From NCBI RefSeq assembly GCF_026725475.1, contig NZ_CP109966.1:186001-250000 (forward strand): a stretch of 64,000 nucleotides of DNA, read 5' to 3'. Position numbers and translations under genes: made by a program. Positions 46,070-55,125 of the stretch are shown here, one piece after another (the first letter of the stretch is position 1; each line of letters begins with the position of its first letter). The notes beneath the pieces are model-generated. The model saw only the letters and a list, made by a program, of their open reading frames with translations, was not told where the DNA came from and searched no databases. The DNA is from Catenovulum adriaticum (GTDB taxonomy: Bacteria > Pseudomonadota > Gammaproteobacteria > Enterobacterales > Alteromonadaceae).

Positions 46070-47194
46070 ATGACTGCTATTAAATTAAATCAAGTAACCA
46101 AAACATTTCCTTCCAATACCTTAATTTTAAATGAGATTAATTTATTAATTGAATCTGGAGAACTAGTTGTATTTATTGGTTCTTCTGGTTGTGGGAAATC
46201 AACATTACTCAGACTAATTGCGGGGTTGGATACCCAATCGGGCGGTGATATTTGGTTTGATGATCACCTGATGAACGAAGTCCCCCCTGGTAAACGTGAA
46301 GTTGGTATGGTTTTTCAGTCGTATGCTTTGTATCCTCATATGACTGTTAAAGAAAACTTATCTTTTGGTCTGAAACAAAAAAAAATATCCAAACTAATCA
46401 TTGAAGAAAAGATTAATCAAGTCGCACAAACGCTTGAAATTGACGGATTACTCGATTTGAAACCAGACGCTCTATCTGGCGGTCAACAGCAAAGAGTCGC
46501 GATAGGTCGATGCATAGTTCAAACCCCAAAATTATTTTTATTTGATGAGCCTTTATCAAATTTAGATGCTGAGTTAAGAGTAAAAACGCGAAGAGAGATC
46601 AGAGGCCTACACAAAAAATTAAACGCCACTATGATTTACGTCACGCATGATCAAGTCGAGGCAATGACGCTTGCTGATAAAATAGCTGTATTTGCACCAT
46701 TATCTGAGTATAACTCGGTAAATTTGCAACAATTTGGATCGCCTTTGGAGCTTTACAACCAACCTGCTAATAAGTTTGTTGCAGGCTTTTTAGGAACGCC
46801 AAAGATAAATTTTATTTTAGCTACAATAAGCCAAATAACAGCATCAGCATTTGAAATTAAGCTGCAAAATAGTGAGTTTTTAATTGTTAAAGCAAGAAAT
46901 GAAATAAATACCGATGAATTGGAAATTGGGCAAACGGTGGAATTAGCAATTCGACCAGAGCATTTATTTTTAGATTCTAACCAAGGTGATACTTCAATAA
47001 ATGCAGATTATGAAACAAGGGAGCTATTAGGTGCGGAAACGCTTATCTACTTTAATTTTGGTGGGACGTCTATCGCGATAAAGTGTCCTGACCAAATTGT
47101 TGAATTAAACCCTAACAATAAAGAAGTAGCACTCTACTTCAATTTAATAAATTGTTTTGTTTTTGATCAAATATCAGGCAAGCGGCTAGTATAA
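46070..47194 (+). CDS. Sugar ABC transporter ATP-binding protein (MalK/UgpC type)
   Basis: Cytoplasmic ATPase that should power the importer encoded at 51671-54908. It has 374 residues with Walker A GSSGCGKST, Q-loop VFQSYALYPH, signature LSGGQQQR, Walker B LFLFDEPLS and switch VTHDQVEAMT, followed by the C-terminal OB-like regulatory domain (RPEHLFL) found in MalK-like proteins. It is separated by 4.5 kb from the permease genes, but no other ATPase for them is visible here, and a near-perfect copy of the same operator precedes both groups. No good ribosome site is visible before ATG 46070. Confidence 0.92.
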   Translation: MTAIKLNQVTKTFPSNTLILNEINLLIESGELVVFIGSSGCGKSTLLRLIAGLDTQSGGDIWFDDHLMNEVPPGKREVGMVFQSYALYPHMTVKENLSFGLKQKKISKLIIEEKINQVAQTLEIDGLLDLKPDALSGGQQQRVAIGRCIVQTPKLFLFDEPLSNLDAELRVKTRREIRGLHKKLNATMIYVTHDQVEAMTLADKIAVFAPLSEYNSVNLQQFGSPLELYNQPANKFVAGFLGTPKINFILATISQITASAFEIKLQNSEFLIVKARNEINTDELEIGQTVELAIRPEHLFLDSNQGDTSINADYETRELLGAETLIYFNFGGTSIAIKCPDQIVELNPNNKEVALYFNLINCFVFDQISGKRLV

Positions 47195-47253
47195 CTCTTT
47201 TTTATACGGATAATTATTTACTTGTTGAAACAGCTTATCTATAAAATTTTAAC

Positions 47254-47281
47254 TTGCATTTAAAGACAACGTTGTTATTAT
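47254..47281 (+). promoter_or_regulatory. Promoter with embedded fructan operator, MFS sugar porter
   Basis: The perfect palindrome ACAACGTTGT at 47266-47275 lies between a candidate -35 (TTGCAT, 47254) and -10 (TATTAT, 47276), 70 bases before the porter start. Confidence 0.7.
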
Positions 47282-47345
47282 ATCTTTATCGGATTTAAAA
47301 TCTAAGCATATTTTCATGCTTTATTGATAAATTAAGAGATAAGTT

Positions 47346-48749
47346 ATGTCGAAATTATTGTTATGGTCAGTTACGGTTGCTGTGGCTGGCTTTTTATTCG
47401 GTTTTGATACTGCGGTAATATCGGGGGCAGAGCAAAAAATTCAAAATCTTTGGCGATTATCACCATTTGAGCATGGTACATTTATTGTATCATCGGCTTT
47501 ATGGGGGACGGTAATAGGTGCGTTAACCGGGAGTATCCCATGTGATAGATTAGGTCGAAAAACAACTTTGATTATCATTGGTGTTCTATACGCATTGTCG
47601 GCTTTGGGTTCAGCGTTCGCCACAAACGAGTATATTTTTGCGATATTACGATTTGTCGGAGGGGTAGGTGTTGGTATGTCATCAATAGCTGTGCCCGCTT
47701 ATATTTCGGAAGTTGCGCCAGCTAAACATAGAGGACGTCTAGTTGCACTCTATCAATTTCAAATTGTCTTTGGGATTTTAATTGCATTTGTTTCAAATTA
47801 CTTTATTTCAGGGTTTGCAGATTGGGATTGGCGATTAATGCTAGGCATAGAAACTCTGCCGGCCTTAGTTTATTTGCTTATGGTATTTCGAGTACCGGAA
47901 AGCCCTAGATGGTTGATTTTGCATAAAAATGATGTGCAAACTAGTCGAAAAATTTTATTGGATATTGGTGAAGAAAACATTGATAAAGTGATTGATGAGA
48001 TTAAACAAAGTAAGACATCTACTTCCGATATTGTTAAAACTAAACAGGTTCTGGAGCAGGTTGAATTACACAATGTTGAACACGAAGTTAAGGATATAAT
48101 TGAAGAAAAAAAGGAAAATTCAGGTAACCGTTTATTTAAGAAAAAGTATTCATTTCCAATTATGTTGGCTTTTTTACTCGCGTTTTTTAATCAATTATCG
48201 GGCATTAATTTTATTTTGTATTATGCACCGAGAGTATTTGAAATGGCGGGTTTAGACGCTAGCGCATCACTACTATCTAGTACAGGAATTGGATTGACCA
48301 ACTTAATTTTTACTATGGCCGGGCTTTATCTAATTGATATGGTAGGGCGTAAAACCTTGATGCTGATTGGTTCTATTGGTTATATTTTGTCATTAGGGAT
48401 TGTGGCTTGGGCATTTGCAGGTGGGCACGGAGGATTAATTGTCGTGTTAGCTATATTTGCATTCATTGCATCACATGCTATTGGGCAAGGCGCAGTCATT
48501 TGGGTCTTTATTGCTGAGATATTTCCCAATTCAGTTAGGGCTAAAGGTCAGGCGCTAGGTTCAGGAACACACTGGGTATTTGCAGCCTTAATTAGTTTGC
48601 TGATGCCAGTGGCATTGAGTGCATTTAGCGCTAGTACCATATTTGTATTTTTTGCCGGAATGATGGTTCTACAATTGTTATATGTACTATTGCTAATGCC
48701 TGAAACTAAGGGTAAAAGCCTAGAGGACATAGCGCACGAATATAAATAA
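47346..48749 (+). CDS. MFS sugar porter (sugar:H+ symporter family)
   Basis: Inner-membrane sugar permease of 467 residues with twelve hydrophobic segments. Sugar porter family signatures are all present: GFDTAVISGA in helix 1, DRLGRKTTL, PESPRWLI at the end of the first half, QLSGINFILYYAPRVF, DMVGRKTLML and PETKGKSLEDIA at the C-terminus. The central cytoplasmic loop is long and charged (about residues 200-260). An ACAACGTTGT operator precedes it, so it belongs to the fructan regulon and most likely carries fructose to the fructokinase at 49435. Glucose or xylose cannot be excluded by sequence. Confidence 0.92.
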   Translation: MSKLLLWSVTVAVAGFLFGFDTAVISGAEQKIQNLWRLSPFEHGTFIVSSALWGTVIGALTGSIPCDRLGRKTTLIIIGVLYALSALGSAFATNEYIFAILRFVGGVGVGMSSIAVPAYISEVAPAKHRGRLVALYQFQIVFGILIAFVSNYFISGFADWDWRLMLGIETLPALVYLLMVFRVPESPRWLILHKNDVQTSRKILLDIGEENIDKVIDEIKQSKTSTSDIVKTKQVLEQVELHNVEHEVKDIIEEKKENSGNRLFKKKYSFPIMLAFLLAFFNQLSGINFILYYAPRVFEMAGLDASASLLSSTGIGLTNLIFTMAGLYLIDMVGRKTLMLIGSIGYILSLGIVAWAFAGGHGGLIVVLAIFAFIASHAIGQGAVIWVFIAEIFPNSVRAKGQALGSGTHWVFAALISLLMPVALSAFSASTIFVFFAGMMVLQLLYVLLLMPETKGKSLEDIAHEYK

Positions 48750-48775
48750 CATCTAGATTTAGGTTAATATAATAC

Positions 48776-48812
48776 AAGCGGCCTTGGAGACAATCTAAGG
48801 CCGCTTTTTTTT
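48776..48812 (+). terminator. Strong Rho-independent terminator after the sugar porter
   Basis: AAGCGGCCTT and AAGGCCGCTT form a 10-bp GC-rich stem followed by eight T residues, one of the clearest terminators in the window. Confidence 0.92.
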
Positions 48813-49110
48813 ACAGTATTAGTATTCCCTCACCGATAAATTTATCGGGTCTGTGTGTATTTAAATGTCAGGAGAAGTGTTTGGGATCTGAAATTATAAT
48901 TGTTTTAGCTGAAGCTGAGTCGTTAGCAACTTCATCACTCAGTTGTAGCGAATTGATTTGGGGTAATGGGCTTAGTATATAAACACCTCTGATATACTAA
49001 TGTTAAAGCATGTTTTAACATTAGATTTAAACGATATATTAAAAATTGCCTGCTTGAACTAAGGTATGTGGTCCATCATGTAATTCATTGTGGTCGATAA
49101 ATCGCCTTAG
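48813..49110. other. Non-coding stretch after the sugar porter
   Basis: About 300 bases with no supported gene between the porter terminator and the IS21-like end remnant. Nothing structured stands out. Confidence 0.35.
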
Positions 49111-49173
49111 GTGGGTCAATTTTACTCCGGCGTTTTAAGCGTAAAGTGGGGCAATTTTAAAACGGCGTAGACA
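49111..49173. mobile_element. Possible remnant of an IS21-type end
   Basis: Two direct repeats, GTGGGTCAATTTTACTCCGGCG (shared core GTGGG[T/G]CAATTTTA...CGGCG) at 49111-49132 and 49146-49167, end in TAGACA. Repeated CAATTTT...CGGCG blocks are typical of the multiple terminal repeats of IS21-family elements. No transposase or partner end is present. Confidence 0.35.
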
Positions 49174-49364
49174 AAATAAACTATAGCCAGTGGTATGATT
49201 AGGTTTTTTAATTTCGAAATAAAATCATTTAAATAAAACACTGACAGCTGAACATATGCATAGCTAACTACAACGAAATAAGTCTAATCCCTTTTATTTA
49301 AAAATAAAAAGTGAATTTTTAAGTTATTCAAATAAGCTTTTAGTCAAATTTACAGAGAATAAAG

Positions 49365-49414
49365 TATCTCGCAAGTGTTTAGGTTCTTGAATGAATCAAA
49401 GCACTCACGAGATA
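49365..49414 (-). terminator. Terminator-like hairpin after fructokinase
   Basis: TATCTCG (49365-49371) pairs with CGAGATA (49408-49414), and AGTG with CACT inside. It lies 20 bases after the fructokinase stop and is followed on the minus strand by CTTTATTCTC. Confidence 0.55.
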
Positions 49415-49434
49415 GATAATTCTAGAGCGGTTAA

Positions 49435-50385
49435 TTAAGCCTTTAACTTTCGCTCGGTATTACTAATGGTTTGATAATCGCTTAGTCCAGTCATTGGGCC
49501 ATAGTGTTCACAAACTAAGCCGCTTACTTTATTCGCAAACTGAATATACTCAGCAATTTTTTGATAGTCTTGAGTTGGTTTTTGCGCCAACTGATAAAGA
49601 AGCGCACCAATAAATGAGTCACCAGCACCAGTGGTATCAATTGGCTTTATTTCATAGGCTGGGATGATAGACTTTTTCTCTTTGGTAGACAGATAACAAC
49701 CCTTTGAACCTATGGTTACAGTCACTACCGTGACTCCTTGCTCGTGTAAAAGGTCACACCCCATTTGGAGATCACTATGCTTGGTTAGCAGCTCTAGCTC
49801 TTCTTCACTGACCTTAACGATATCTGCCATCTGGATAAACTCCAAACTTTTTTCAATAAACTCATCGAGTCTACCTGGCCACAAATCAACTCTGTAATTT
49901 GGATCAAAACTAATGAGCTGGCCTTTTCGTTTGGCTGTTTTAGCGGTTTGCAAATAGGTATCATAAAGTTTACCACCTAATAGCGCGGTAGCTGCTCCTA
50001 AATGCAAAATAGCATTATTTAGCATTTCGTCTATTTCTGGTTCAATTAAACTATAATCACCGTCTGCACCACGGTTAAAAACAAACTCTCGCTCTCCATC
50101 AGCCATTAACGAAATAAATGCGAGCGTTGTTGGCTTGACACTGCGTTTTAAAAAAGTCGTTTGTACACCATATTGCTGTAGTTCATTTTCTAAACTGTCA
50201 CCAAAAGGGTCTTGACCAACAGCGCCTGCAAACAGGCTTGAACCGCCTAATTTTGAAACGCAGGCGGCAACATTTGCAGGTGCGCCGCCAGATTTTTTTA
50301 TAAAATGAGTTGAATCAGCCATGCTGGTTTGCTCATCCGTACAGACAAAGTCGATTAGGGTTTCACCCATACAAACAACATTCAT
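49435..50385 (-). CDS. PfkB-family fructokinase
   Basis: Phosphorylates fructose, the product of the GH32 enzymes in this regulon, probably to fructose 6-phosphate. It has 316 residues, typical for bacterial fructokinases. Visible are the N-terminal GETLIDFV, the substrate-binding KSGGAPANVAACVSKLGG, AGAVGQDPFGD, and the C-terminal PfkB signature DTTGAGDSFIGALL with the catalytic aspartate. An ACAACGTTGT operator lies 75 bases upstream, between it and the LacI gene on the same strand, so it can be controlled separately from or together with that gene. Other PfkB sugars are possible, but the context strongly favours fructose. Confidence 0.92.
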   Translation of the reverse strand: MNVVCMGETLIDFVCTDEQTSMADSTHFIKKSGGAPANVAACVSKLGGSSLFAGAVGQDPFGDSLENELQQYGVQTTFLKRSVKPTTLAFISLMADGEREFVFNRGADGDYSLIEPEIDEMLNNAILHLGAATALLGGKLYDTYLQTAKTAKRKGQLISFDPNYRVDLWPGRLDEFIEKSLEFIQMADIVKVSEEELELLTKHSDLQMGCDLLHEQGVTVVTVTIGSKGCYLSTKEKKSIIPAYEIKPIDTTGAGDSFIGALLYQLAQKPTQDYQKIAEYIQFANKVSGLVCEHYGPMTGLSDYQTISNTERKLKA

Positions 50386-50459
50386 CGTTTTACTCCTGCG
50401 ATATAATTAACTAGGTTATTAAAGATGATAGATGATTATGCATCATATTTACATCTTAG

Positions 50460-50469
50460 ACAACGTTGT
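50460..50469. promoter_or_regulatory. Fructan-regulon operator before fructokinase
   Basis: Perfect ACAACGTTGT palindrome, 75 bases upstream of the minus-strand fructokinase start. Confidence 0.75.
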
Positions 50470-50520
50470 TATTTGTAAATTGAATATATATTAATTAAAA
50501 TAAGCTTGTTTTTAATTAAC

Positions 50521-51528
50521 CTAGAATGATTTTCTGTCACAAAGCAAACAGGAAACTTTATGGAGTGTTTGGGTAGTAAAGGAAGATGTTTGCTTCATGG
50601 TTAATAATTGACTAACTGCTAATCGCCCCATTTCATAATAGGGTAATGCCATTGTCGATAGTTGAGGGTCTAAAATTTCAGGAATGTCGTGCCAATTGTC
50701 GAAACTCGCAACTCCAATATCTTTACCTACTTTGAAACCGAGCCTTTCAATGGCAAAATATAGATTAATTGCAGCTAAATCTTTACCACATAAAACAGCA
50801 TCAGGTTTAAAAGTTTTTAGCACGTCTTCGGCTACTTCTCGCGTAATATTAATGGTTTTGTCGTCAACTACCTTTTCAATTGTCGCAATATGGTAATCAG
50901 AATTGTTCAAGCCAAATTCAGTTAGTGCCTTTAAAAAACCACGTTGTCGCTGCTGAGCGGCAATAATATTTGGATTTAAATTTAAAAACGCGATACGGCG
51001 ATAACCCTTGTATAAAAGCTGTTTGGTAACATAGTAACCCGCTTGTTCATCATCGGGCACAATAGATAAAAAGTCATCTGCTGTGCTAATGCAGTTAACT
51101 AAAACAGTAGGTAATGACTTAAATATATCTGAAAAGGTAACTGCTTGGTGATACATAGCGCCATATATAATGCCTTCAGCCCTATGTTGTAGACACTCTT
51201 CATAAAGTTTATCTTTGTTTGGTTTTTTGGGATCAAGATTAAAAACCATTAAGGTTTTTCCTTTCTCCCATGCCATATCTTGTGCGCCTTTTAGTATAGC
51301 AACCGAAGCTGGTGTTGTTGAAATTTCGTCTGAAATAAACCCTATAATGTTGGTTTGCTTTTTTCTGACCAAACTAGCAGCTCGATTGGGGCGATAACCC
51401 AATTTTTTGATTGCTTTTTCAACCTTGGCAACATTTTGGGGTTTAACACCTGGTTCTTTATTCACCACACGTGAAACCGTTTTAAACGAAACTCCGGCAA
51501 TTTCCGCTACTTGTTTTATTGTGACCAT
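50521..51528 (-). CDS. LacI-family repressor of the fructan regulon, copy 1
   Basis: Transcription factor of 335 residues: LacI helix-turn-helix with IKQVAEIAGVSFKTVSRVVN (residues about 4-23), hinge helix with RPNRAASLVRKK, and sugar-sensor domain. It is a close paralogue of the protein at 60395. They share the recognition helix VSFKTVSRVVN and long stretches such as GAQDMAWEKGKTLMVFNL. Both therefore should bind ACAACGTTGT. Its own promoter region carries a one-mismatch site at 51578, suggesting autoregulation shared with the divergent ABC transporter genes. The effector is probably fructose or a short fructan (inference). Confidence 0.92.
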   Translation of the reverse strand: MVTIKQVAEIAGVSFKTVSRVVNKEPGVKPQNVAKVEKAIKKLGYRPNRAASLVRKKQTNIIGFISDEISTTPASVAILKGAQDMAWEKGKTLMVFNLDPKKPNKDKLYEECLQHRAEGIIYGAMYHQAVTFSDIFKSLPTVLVNCISTADDFLSIVPDDEQAGYYVTKQLLYKGYRRIAFLNLNPNIIAAQQRQRGFLKALTEFGLNNSDYHIATIEKVVDDKTINITREVAEDVLKTFKPDAVLCGKDLAAINLYFAIERLGFKVGKDIGVASFDNWHDIPEILDPQLSTMALPYYEMGRLAVSQLLTMKQTSSFTTQTLHKVSCLLCDRKSF

Positions 51529-51577
51529 TGAGTTGGCTAATGAATGAGTAATATTAGTGCATTAAATACTAAATTAA

Positions 51578-51587
51578 ATAACGTTGT
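51578..51587. promoter_or_regulatory. One-mismatch fructan operator, LacI/ABC divergent region
   Basis: ATAACGTTGT differs at one position from ACAACGTTGT. It lies 50 bases from the LacI start and 84 bases from the binding-protein gene, so it could control both. Confidence 0.55.
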
Positions 51588-51670
51588 CAAATTAACTGAT
51601 TTGAGAGTGACATTTTTCCTCTGTCATGCGAGTATGTTGGGTATTTTAATGATTTGTGTTTTTATTGTAA

Positions 51671-52942
51671 ATGAATAAGGTACTACTCAGTATACTGGTT
51701 ATGACTTTTGCTTCTTTTAAAGCGGTTGCAAAGCCAATAGAGATCTGGCGCACTTTGACTGCTCCAGATGAAATGAAAGTATTTGAACAACAAGTAAAAC
51801 GATATAACCAGCGTAATCCCAACTCAAAAATTAGTATTGAGTACATTCCTCATGGAAGCTACCGCGATTCTGTTATTGGAGGCGCGTTAGCTAAAGACTT
51901 ACCTTGTATTCTTGCTGTCGATCAACCTGATGTGGCAAATTATGCTTGGGCTGGGCTGATTCGGCCACTCTATAGACAAACTGAAGGTGAATCTCAAAGC
52001 CAAAATTCTCTAATAAAAAAAGAAACAATAGATAGGATCAATCCTAGTGGGGTTGGCTCATACAAACAGGCTGTTTATTCGCTTGGGCCATTTGACATTT
52101 CGTTGGCGATATTTAGTCGTAAATCTCTTTTTAAACAATTAGATGTCAGAATACCTAGTGTTGAACAACCGTGGTCAGTCAAAGAGTTTAATCAGGTTTT
52201 AGCAAAGTTACGAAGCCTGAATACTTACAAGTATATTTTAGATTTAAATTTGTTAGGTGTAGGTGAATGGCCTGCCTATGCGTTTCTGCCTATGCTATAT
52301 AGTAGTGGAGCTGATTTAATTGAACGTACTGACTATCTTAAAGCTGAAGGAGTATTAAATAGTCCGTCTGCAATTCAGTGGGGGAATTGGCTTCAAGGTT
52401 TAATAGAAAAAAATTTAGCATTCGTTCGGGTCGGTGAGCATGCACTATTTGAGCGGGGGTTACTGGCTCTTGATTACAACGGCAGTTGGGTGTTTGACCG
52501 CTATAAAAAAGCCATAGGTGACGATTTACTTATTTTACCGACCATTGATTTTGGTCGGGGGGCCTATATTGGTGGGGGGAGTTGGCATTATTCGATAAGT
52601 CACCAGTGTCTTCAGCCAAAGTCGGCAGCGAATTTTATCGAATTTATTATGTCAGATCATGAAATCCAATATTTTAGTGAAAAAACGGGCTTCATTCCGA
52701 CTTCGAAAACGGCGGCTGAAAATACAATTTTATATCGTCCAGGAGGCGAACTCTTTCCACTTTATAAGATGTCAGCTAATCATGTCGTGATGAGACCTGC
52801 AACGCCTGCATATCCGGCTATTTCTAGTATTTTCTCGCAAGCACTTAGGAGAATAGTTGATGGAGAGAATGTTGAACAAGCATTGGATCGCGCGGTTGAT
52901 GAAATTGAGCAAAACATAAGTGATAACCGAGGGTATAGGTAA
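51671..52942 (+). CDS. ABC transporter sugar-binding protein
   Basis: Periplasmic solute-binding protein of 423 residues, family 1 (MalE/UgpB-like), with a signal peptide (VLLSILVMTFASFKAVA). The mature protein begins KPIEIWRTLTAPDE and shows the usual KISIEYIPHGSYRDSV, FDISLAIFSRKSLF and SGADLI segments plus a tryptophan-containing GGGSWHYSIS hinge region. It delivers sugar, probably fructose oligosaccharides, to the two permeases encoded directly downstream (9-base gap). No obvious ribosome site precedes ATG 51671, but the signal peptide fixes the start region. Confidence 0.9.
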   Translation: MNKVLLSILVMTFASFKAVAKPIEIWRTLTAPDEMKVFEQQVKRYNQRNPNSKISIEYIPHGSYRDSVIGGALAKDLPCILAVDQPDVANYAWAGLIRPLYRQTEGESQSQNSLIKKETIDRINPSGVGSYKQAVYSLGPFDISLAIFSRKSLFKQLDVRIPSVEQPWSVKEFNQVLAKLRSLNTYKYILDLNLLGVGEWPAYAFLPMLYSSGADLIERTDYLKAEGVLNSPSAIQWGNWLQGLIEKNLAFVRVGEHALFERGLLALDYNGSWVFDRYKKAIGDDLLILPTIDFGRGAYIGGGSWHYSISHQCLQPKSAANFIEFIMSDHEIQYFSEKTGFIPTSKTAAENTILYRPGGELFPLYKMSANHVVMRPATPAYPAISSIFSQALRRIVDGENVEQALDRAVDEIEQNISDNRGYR

Positions 52943-52951
52943 TAGGCAAAC

Positions 52952-54049
52952 ATGACTAAATATGAACAGCAGATAAAGCATGAGTTTGCATATACAGGTA
53001 TTGCAAAAGAGAAATTAAAAGCTCAGCTGCTAGCTTTGCCAGCGTTAGTGTTATTATTTGTATTTTTGATATTACCCTTTTTGGTGGCTGTAACGACTTC
53101 ATTTACGGATAAGCGACTTTTGTCACCAAATCAGGTTGAGTTTATTGGTTTTGATAATTACGCAAGATTATTGAGTGTTAAAACCTTGTCTTTCCCTTTA
53201 AATAGGCAAAGTTCGTCCGATTTTGAGTTAACTTATGATGGTAAAATTTATTTGAAATTAAGAGATTTATTACGAGATAACGCTGAATTTGAAGGTTATT
53301 CTATACTTTATCAATATCAAATATTTGAACAACAAAAATATATATTAGCGAAAGACCCACTGTTTATAAAATCTTTGTTTAACACATTTAAATTTGTTTT
53401 CATGGTTGTACCAATCCAGGTATTACTTGCGCTGATGCTTGCACTAGTGCTACAAGGAAAGGGTAAACTAAAGGTTGCTTTTAGGATGCTATTTTTTGCA
53501 CCAGTTGTGACTTCTATGGTTGTTGTTTGTGTTGTCTGGAGTATGTTATATCAACAGGATGGAGGATTATTTAATCAAGTCATTGCTAAATTTTTTGATG
53601 ATTATCAGGCTATCAACTGGTTAAGAGATCCACAATGGGCGTTATTTTCAATTGTTTTACTATCTGCGTGGCAAGGGGTTGGTATTCAGATGCTGATCTT
53701 GCTTTCTGGTTTAAAAAGTATCCCTCACAGTTTATATGAAGCATCAGTTTTGGATGGTGCCAATAAATGGTCGCAATTCAGATACATCACACTCCCAAGT
53801 CTTAAAAATACGTTGATCGTTGTGATTATATCCACCTCAATTTTTGCATTTTCTTTGTTTGTTCAAGTCGACGTAATGACTCAGGGTGGACCAAATGATT
53901 CAACATCTACCGTTTTATTTTACGCAATTGAAAAAGGATTTCGCCAACAGCAAATTGCTTACGGAGCTGCCATTTGTATTTTTTATTTTGTTTTGATCGT
54001 GTTTTTTACGGTTTTGCAAAAAAGGCTTATTAGTAATGAACAAACTTAA
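52952..54049 (+). CDS. ABC sugar permease, MalF type
   Basis: Inner-membrane subunit of 365 residues. After a cytoplasmic N-terminus come a first helix (ALVLLFVFLILPFLVAVTTS), a periplasmic segment of about 85 residues (roughly residues 70-140, longer than in minimal permeases), then five more helices. The EAA loop that contacts the ATPase is visible as LYEASVLDGANKWSQFRYI. Its stop overlaps the start of the next permease by 14 bases. Together with the proteins at 46070, 51671 and 54036 it forms a complete sugar importer. AGG lies a few bases before ATG 52952. Confidence 0.92.
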   Translation: MTKYEQQIKHEFAYTGIAKEKLKAQLLALPALVLLFVFLILPFLVAVTTSFTDKRLLSPNQVEFIGFDNYARLLSVKTLSFPLNRQSSSDFELTYDGKIYLKLRDLLRDNAEFEGYSILYQYQIFEQQKYILAKDPLFIKSLFNTFKFVFMVVPIQVLLALMLALVLQGKGKLKVAFRMLFFAPVVTSMVVVCVVWSMLYQQDGGLFNQVIAKFFDDYQAINWLRDPQWALFSIVLLSAWQGVGIQMLILLSGLKSIPHSLYEASVLDGANKWSQFRYITLPSLKNTLIVVIISTSIFAFSLFVQVDVMTQGGPNDSTSTVLFYAIEKGFRQQQIAYGAAICIFYFVLIVFFTVLQKRLISNEQT

Positions 54050-54908
54050 TGTTAAGCTTTGGCTTAAATGGAGCCTGATGAGTAGCCTGGGCCTTATATT
54101 TATCTGTCCACTGCTATTTATGGTATTTGCGTCATTTAAAAGCGATAGTCAAATTTTTTCTCAACAAAGTATCTTGCATACATTCAATCCGTTTAACGGT
54201 GTGGGTTTTAAAAACTATCAAGATGTGCTTGGTGCCACTCCCTTTGTCAATTATTTAACTAATTCGCTAGTTGTCACCTTTTGCTCAGTTATCTTTTCTG
54301 TGTTGATTAACAGTATGGCTGCTTATGCGTTGTTAAGGTTTCCTTGGCGCCATAAGCAAGTTATTTTCACCTTCTTGTTGGCGTTGCTCGTTATCCCATT
54401 CGAAGCGATTATATTACCCTTAGTATTTATCGTGACCAATTTACCTTGGCTTACGTTTGAAAGTGGTCAGCTTAATTTAACCATGTCTTGGTTTAATAGC
54501 TTACATGTACAAATTATTCCTGAGTTGGCCAATCCGTTTTTTATCTATCTCATTTACGCATATTTAAAAAGTTTACCCAAAGATTATGAAGAAGCGGCGT
54601 TACTGGAGGGCGCTTCAATTTGGAAAATCTATTTCTTTATTGTGGTCCCTATGGCTAAACCTATGCTAGCAACCGTTGCCATCTTAACTTTCTTACGTAG
54701 CTGGAATGCTTATTTGTTACCGATACTGGTCGCTCAATCTGAAGCTGTACGACCGCTCATGCCGGGCATGCAGCAATTTTTTGGTCATAGCACTAGTTGG
54801 GGCAGTATTATGGCTTATGCCACGTTAATTACTGTACCGATTTTAGTTGTGTTCTGTATTTTGCAAAAATATTTTGTTTCTGGGATTAAAATAGGAATTA
54901 AGCATTAA
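54036..54908 (+). CDS. ABC sugar permease, MalG type
   Basis: Second membrane subunit, 290 residues with six hydrophobic segments. The EAA loop reads YEEAALLEGASIWKIYFFI. It overlaps the MalF-type gene, so the two are translationally coupled. The N-terminal region has the FASFKSDSQIF segment typical of MalG-like permeases. With its partners it would move periplasmic fructo-oligosaccharides or fructose into the cell; the regulon context supports this, though the sequence does not fix the substrate. Confidence 0.92.
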   Translation: MNKLNVKLWLKWSLMSSLGLIFICPLLFMVFASFKSDSQIFSQQSILHTFNPFNGVGFKNYQDVLGATPFVNYLTNSLVVTFCSVIFSVLINSMAAYALLRFPWRHKQVIFTFLLALLVIPFEAIILPLVFIVTNLPWLTFESGQLNLTMSWFNSLHVQIIPELANPFFIYLIYAYLKSLPKDYEEAALLEGASIWKIYFFIVVPMAKPMLATVAILTFLRSWNAYLLPILVAQSEAVRPLMPGMQQFFGHSTSWGSIMAYATLITVPILVVFCILQKYFVSGIKIGIKH

Positions 54909-54986
54909 TAACAGGGTTTTACGGCTTCAATCGGAATAATTTTTCAGGAGTTTTGTTAAACTTTTTATATATTTTGTAAATATTAT

Positions 54987-55029
54987 TTGATCGTTAACCT
55001 ATATTAATGCTATAAATAGACAACGTTGT
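54987..55029 (+). promoter_or_regulatory. Promoter with fructan operator at the start site
   Basis: TTGATC (54987) - 18 bases - TATAAA (55011) is a good sigma-70-type promoter, and a perfect ACAACGTTGT follows at 55020-55029 over the expected transcription start. Confidence 0.75.
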
Positions 55030-55082
55030 AAATTATAAGTTGAGTTTTCATCGTTTATTTAGGTTTTTTTTAAACCCTAAAG

Positions 55083-55092
55083 ACAACGTTGT
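55083..55092. promoter_or_regulatory. Second fructan operator before the GH32-like lipoprotein
   Basis: A perfect ACAACGTTGT, exactly 63 bases (six helical turns) from the operator at 55020 and 33 bases before the start codon; looping between the two is plausible. Confidence 0.72.
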
Positions 55093-55125
55093 AAAAAATA
55101 AAAACAGACACACGAGGCTAATAAA

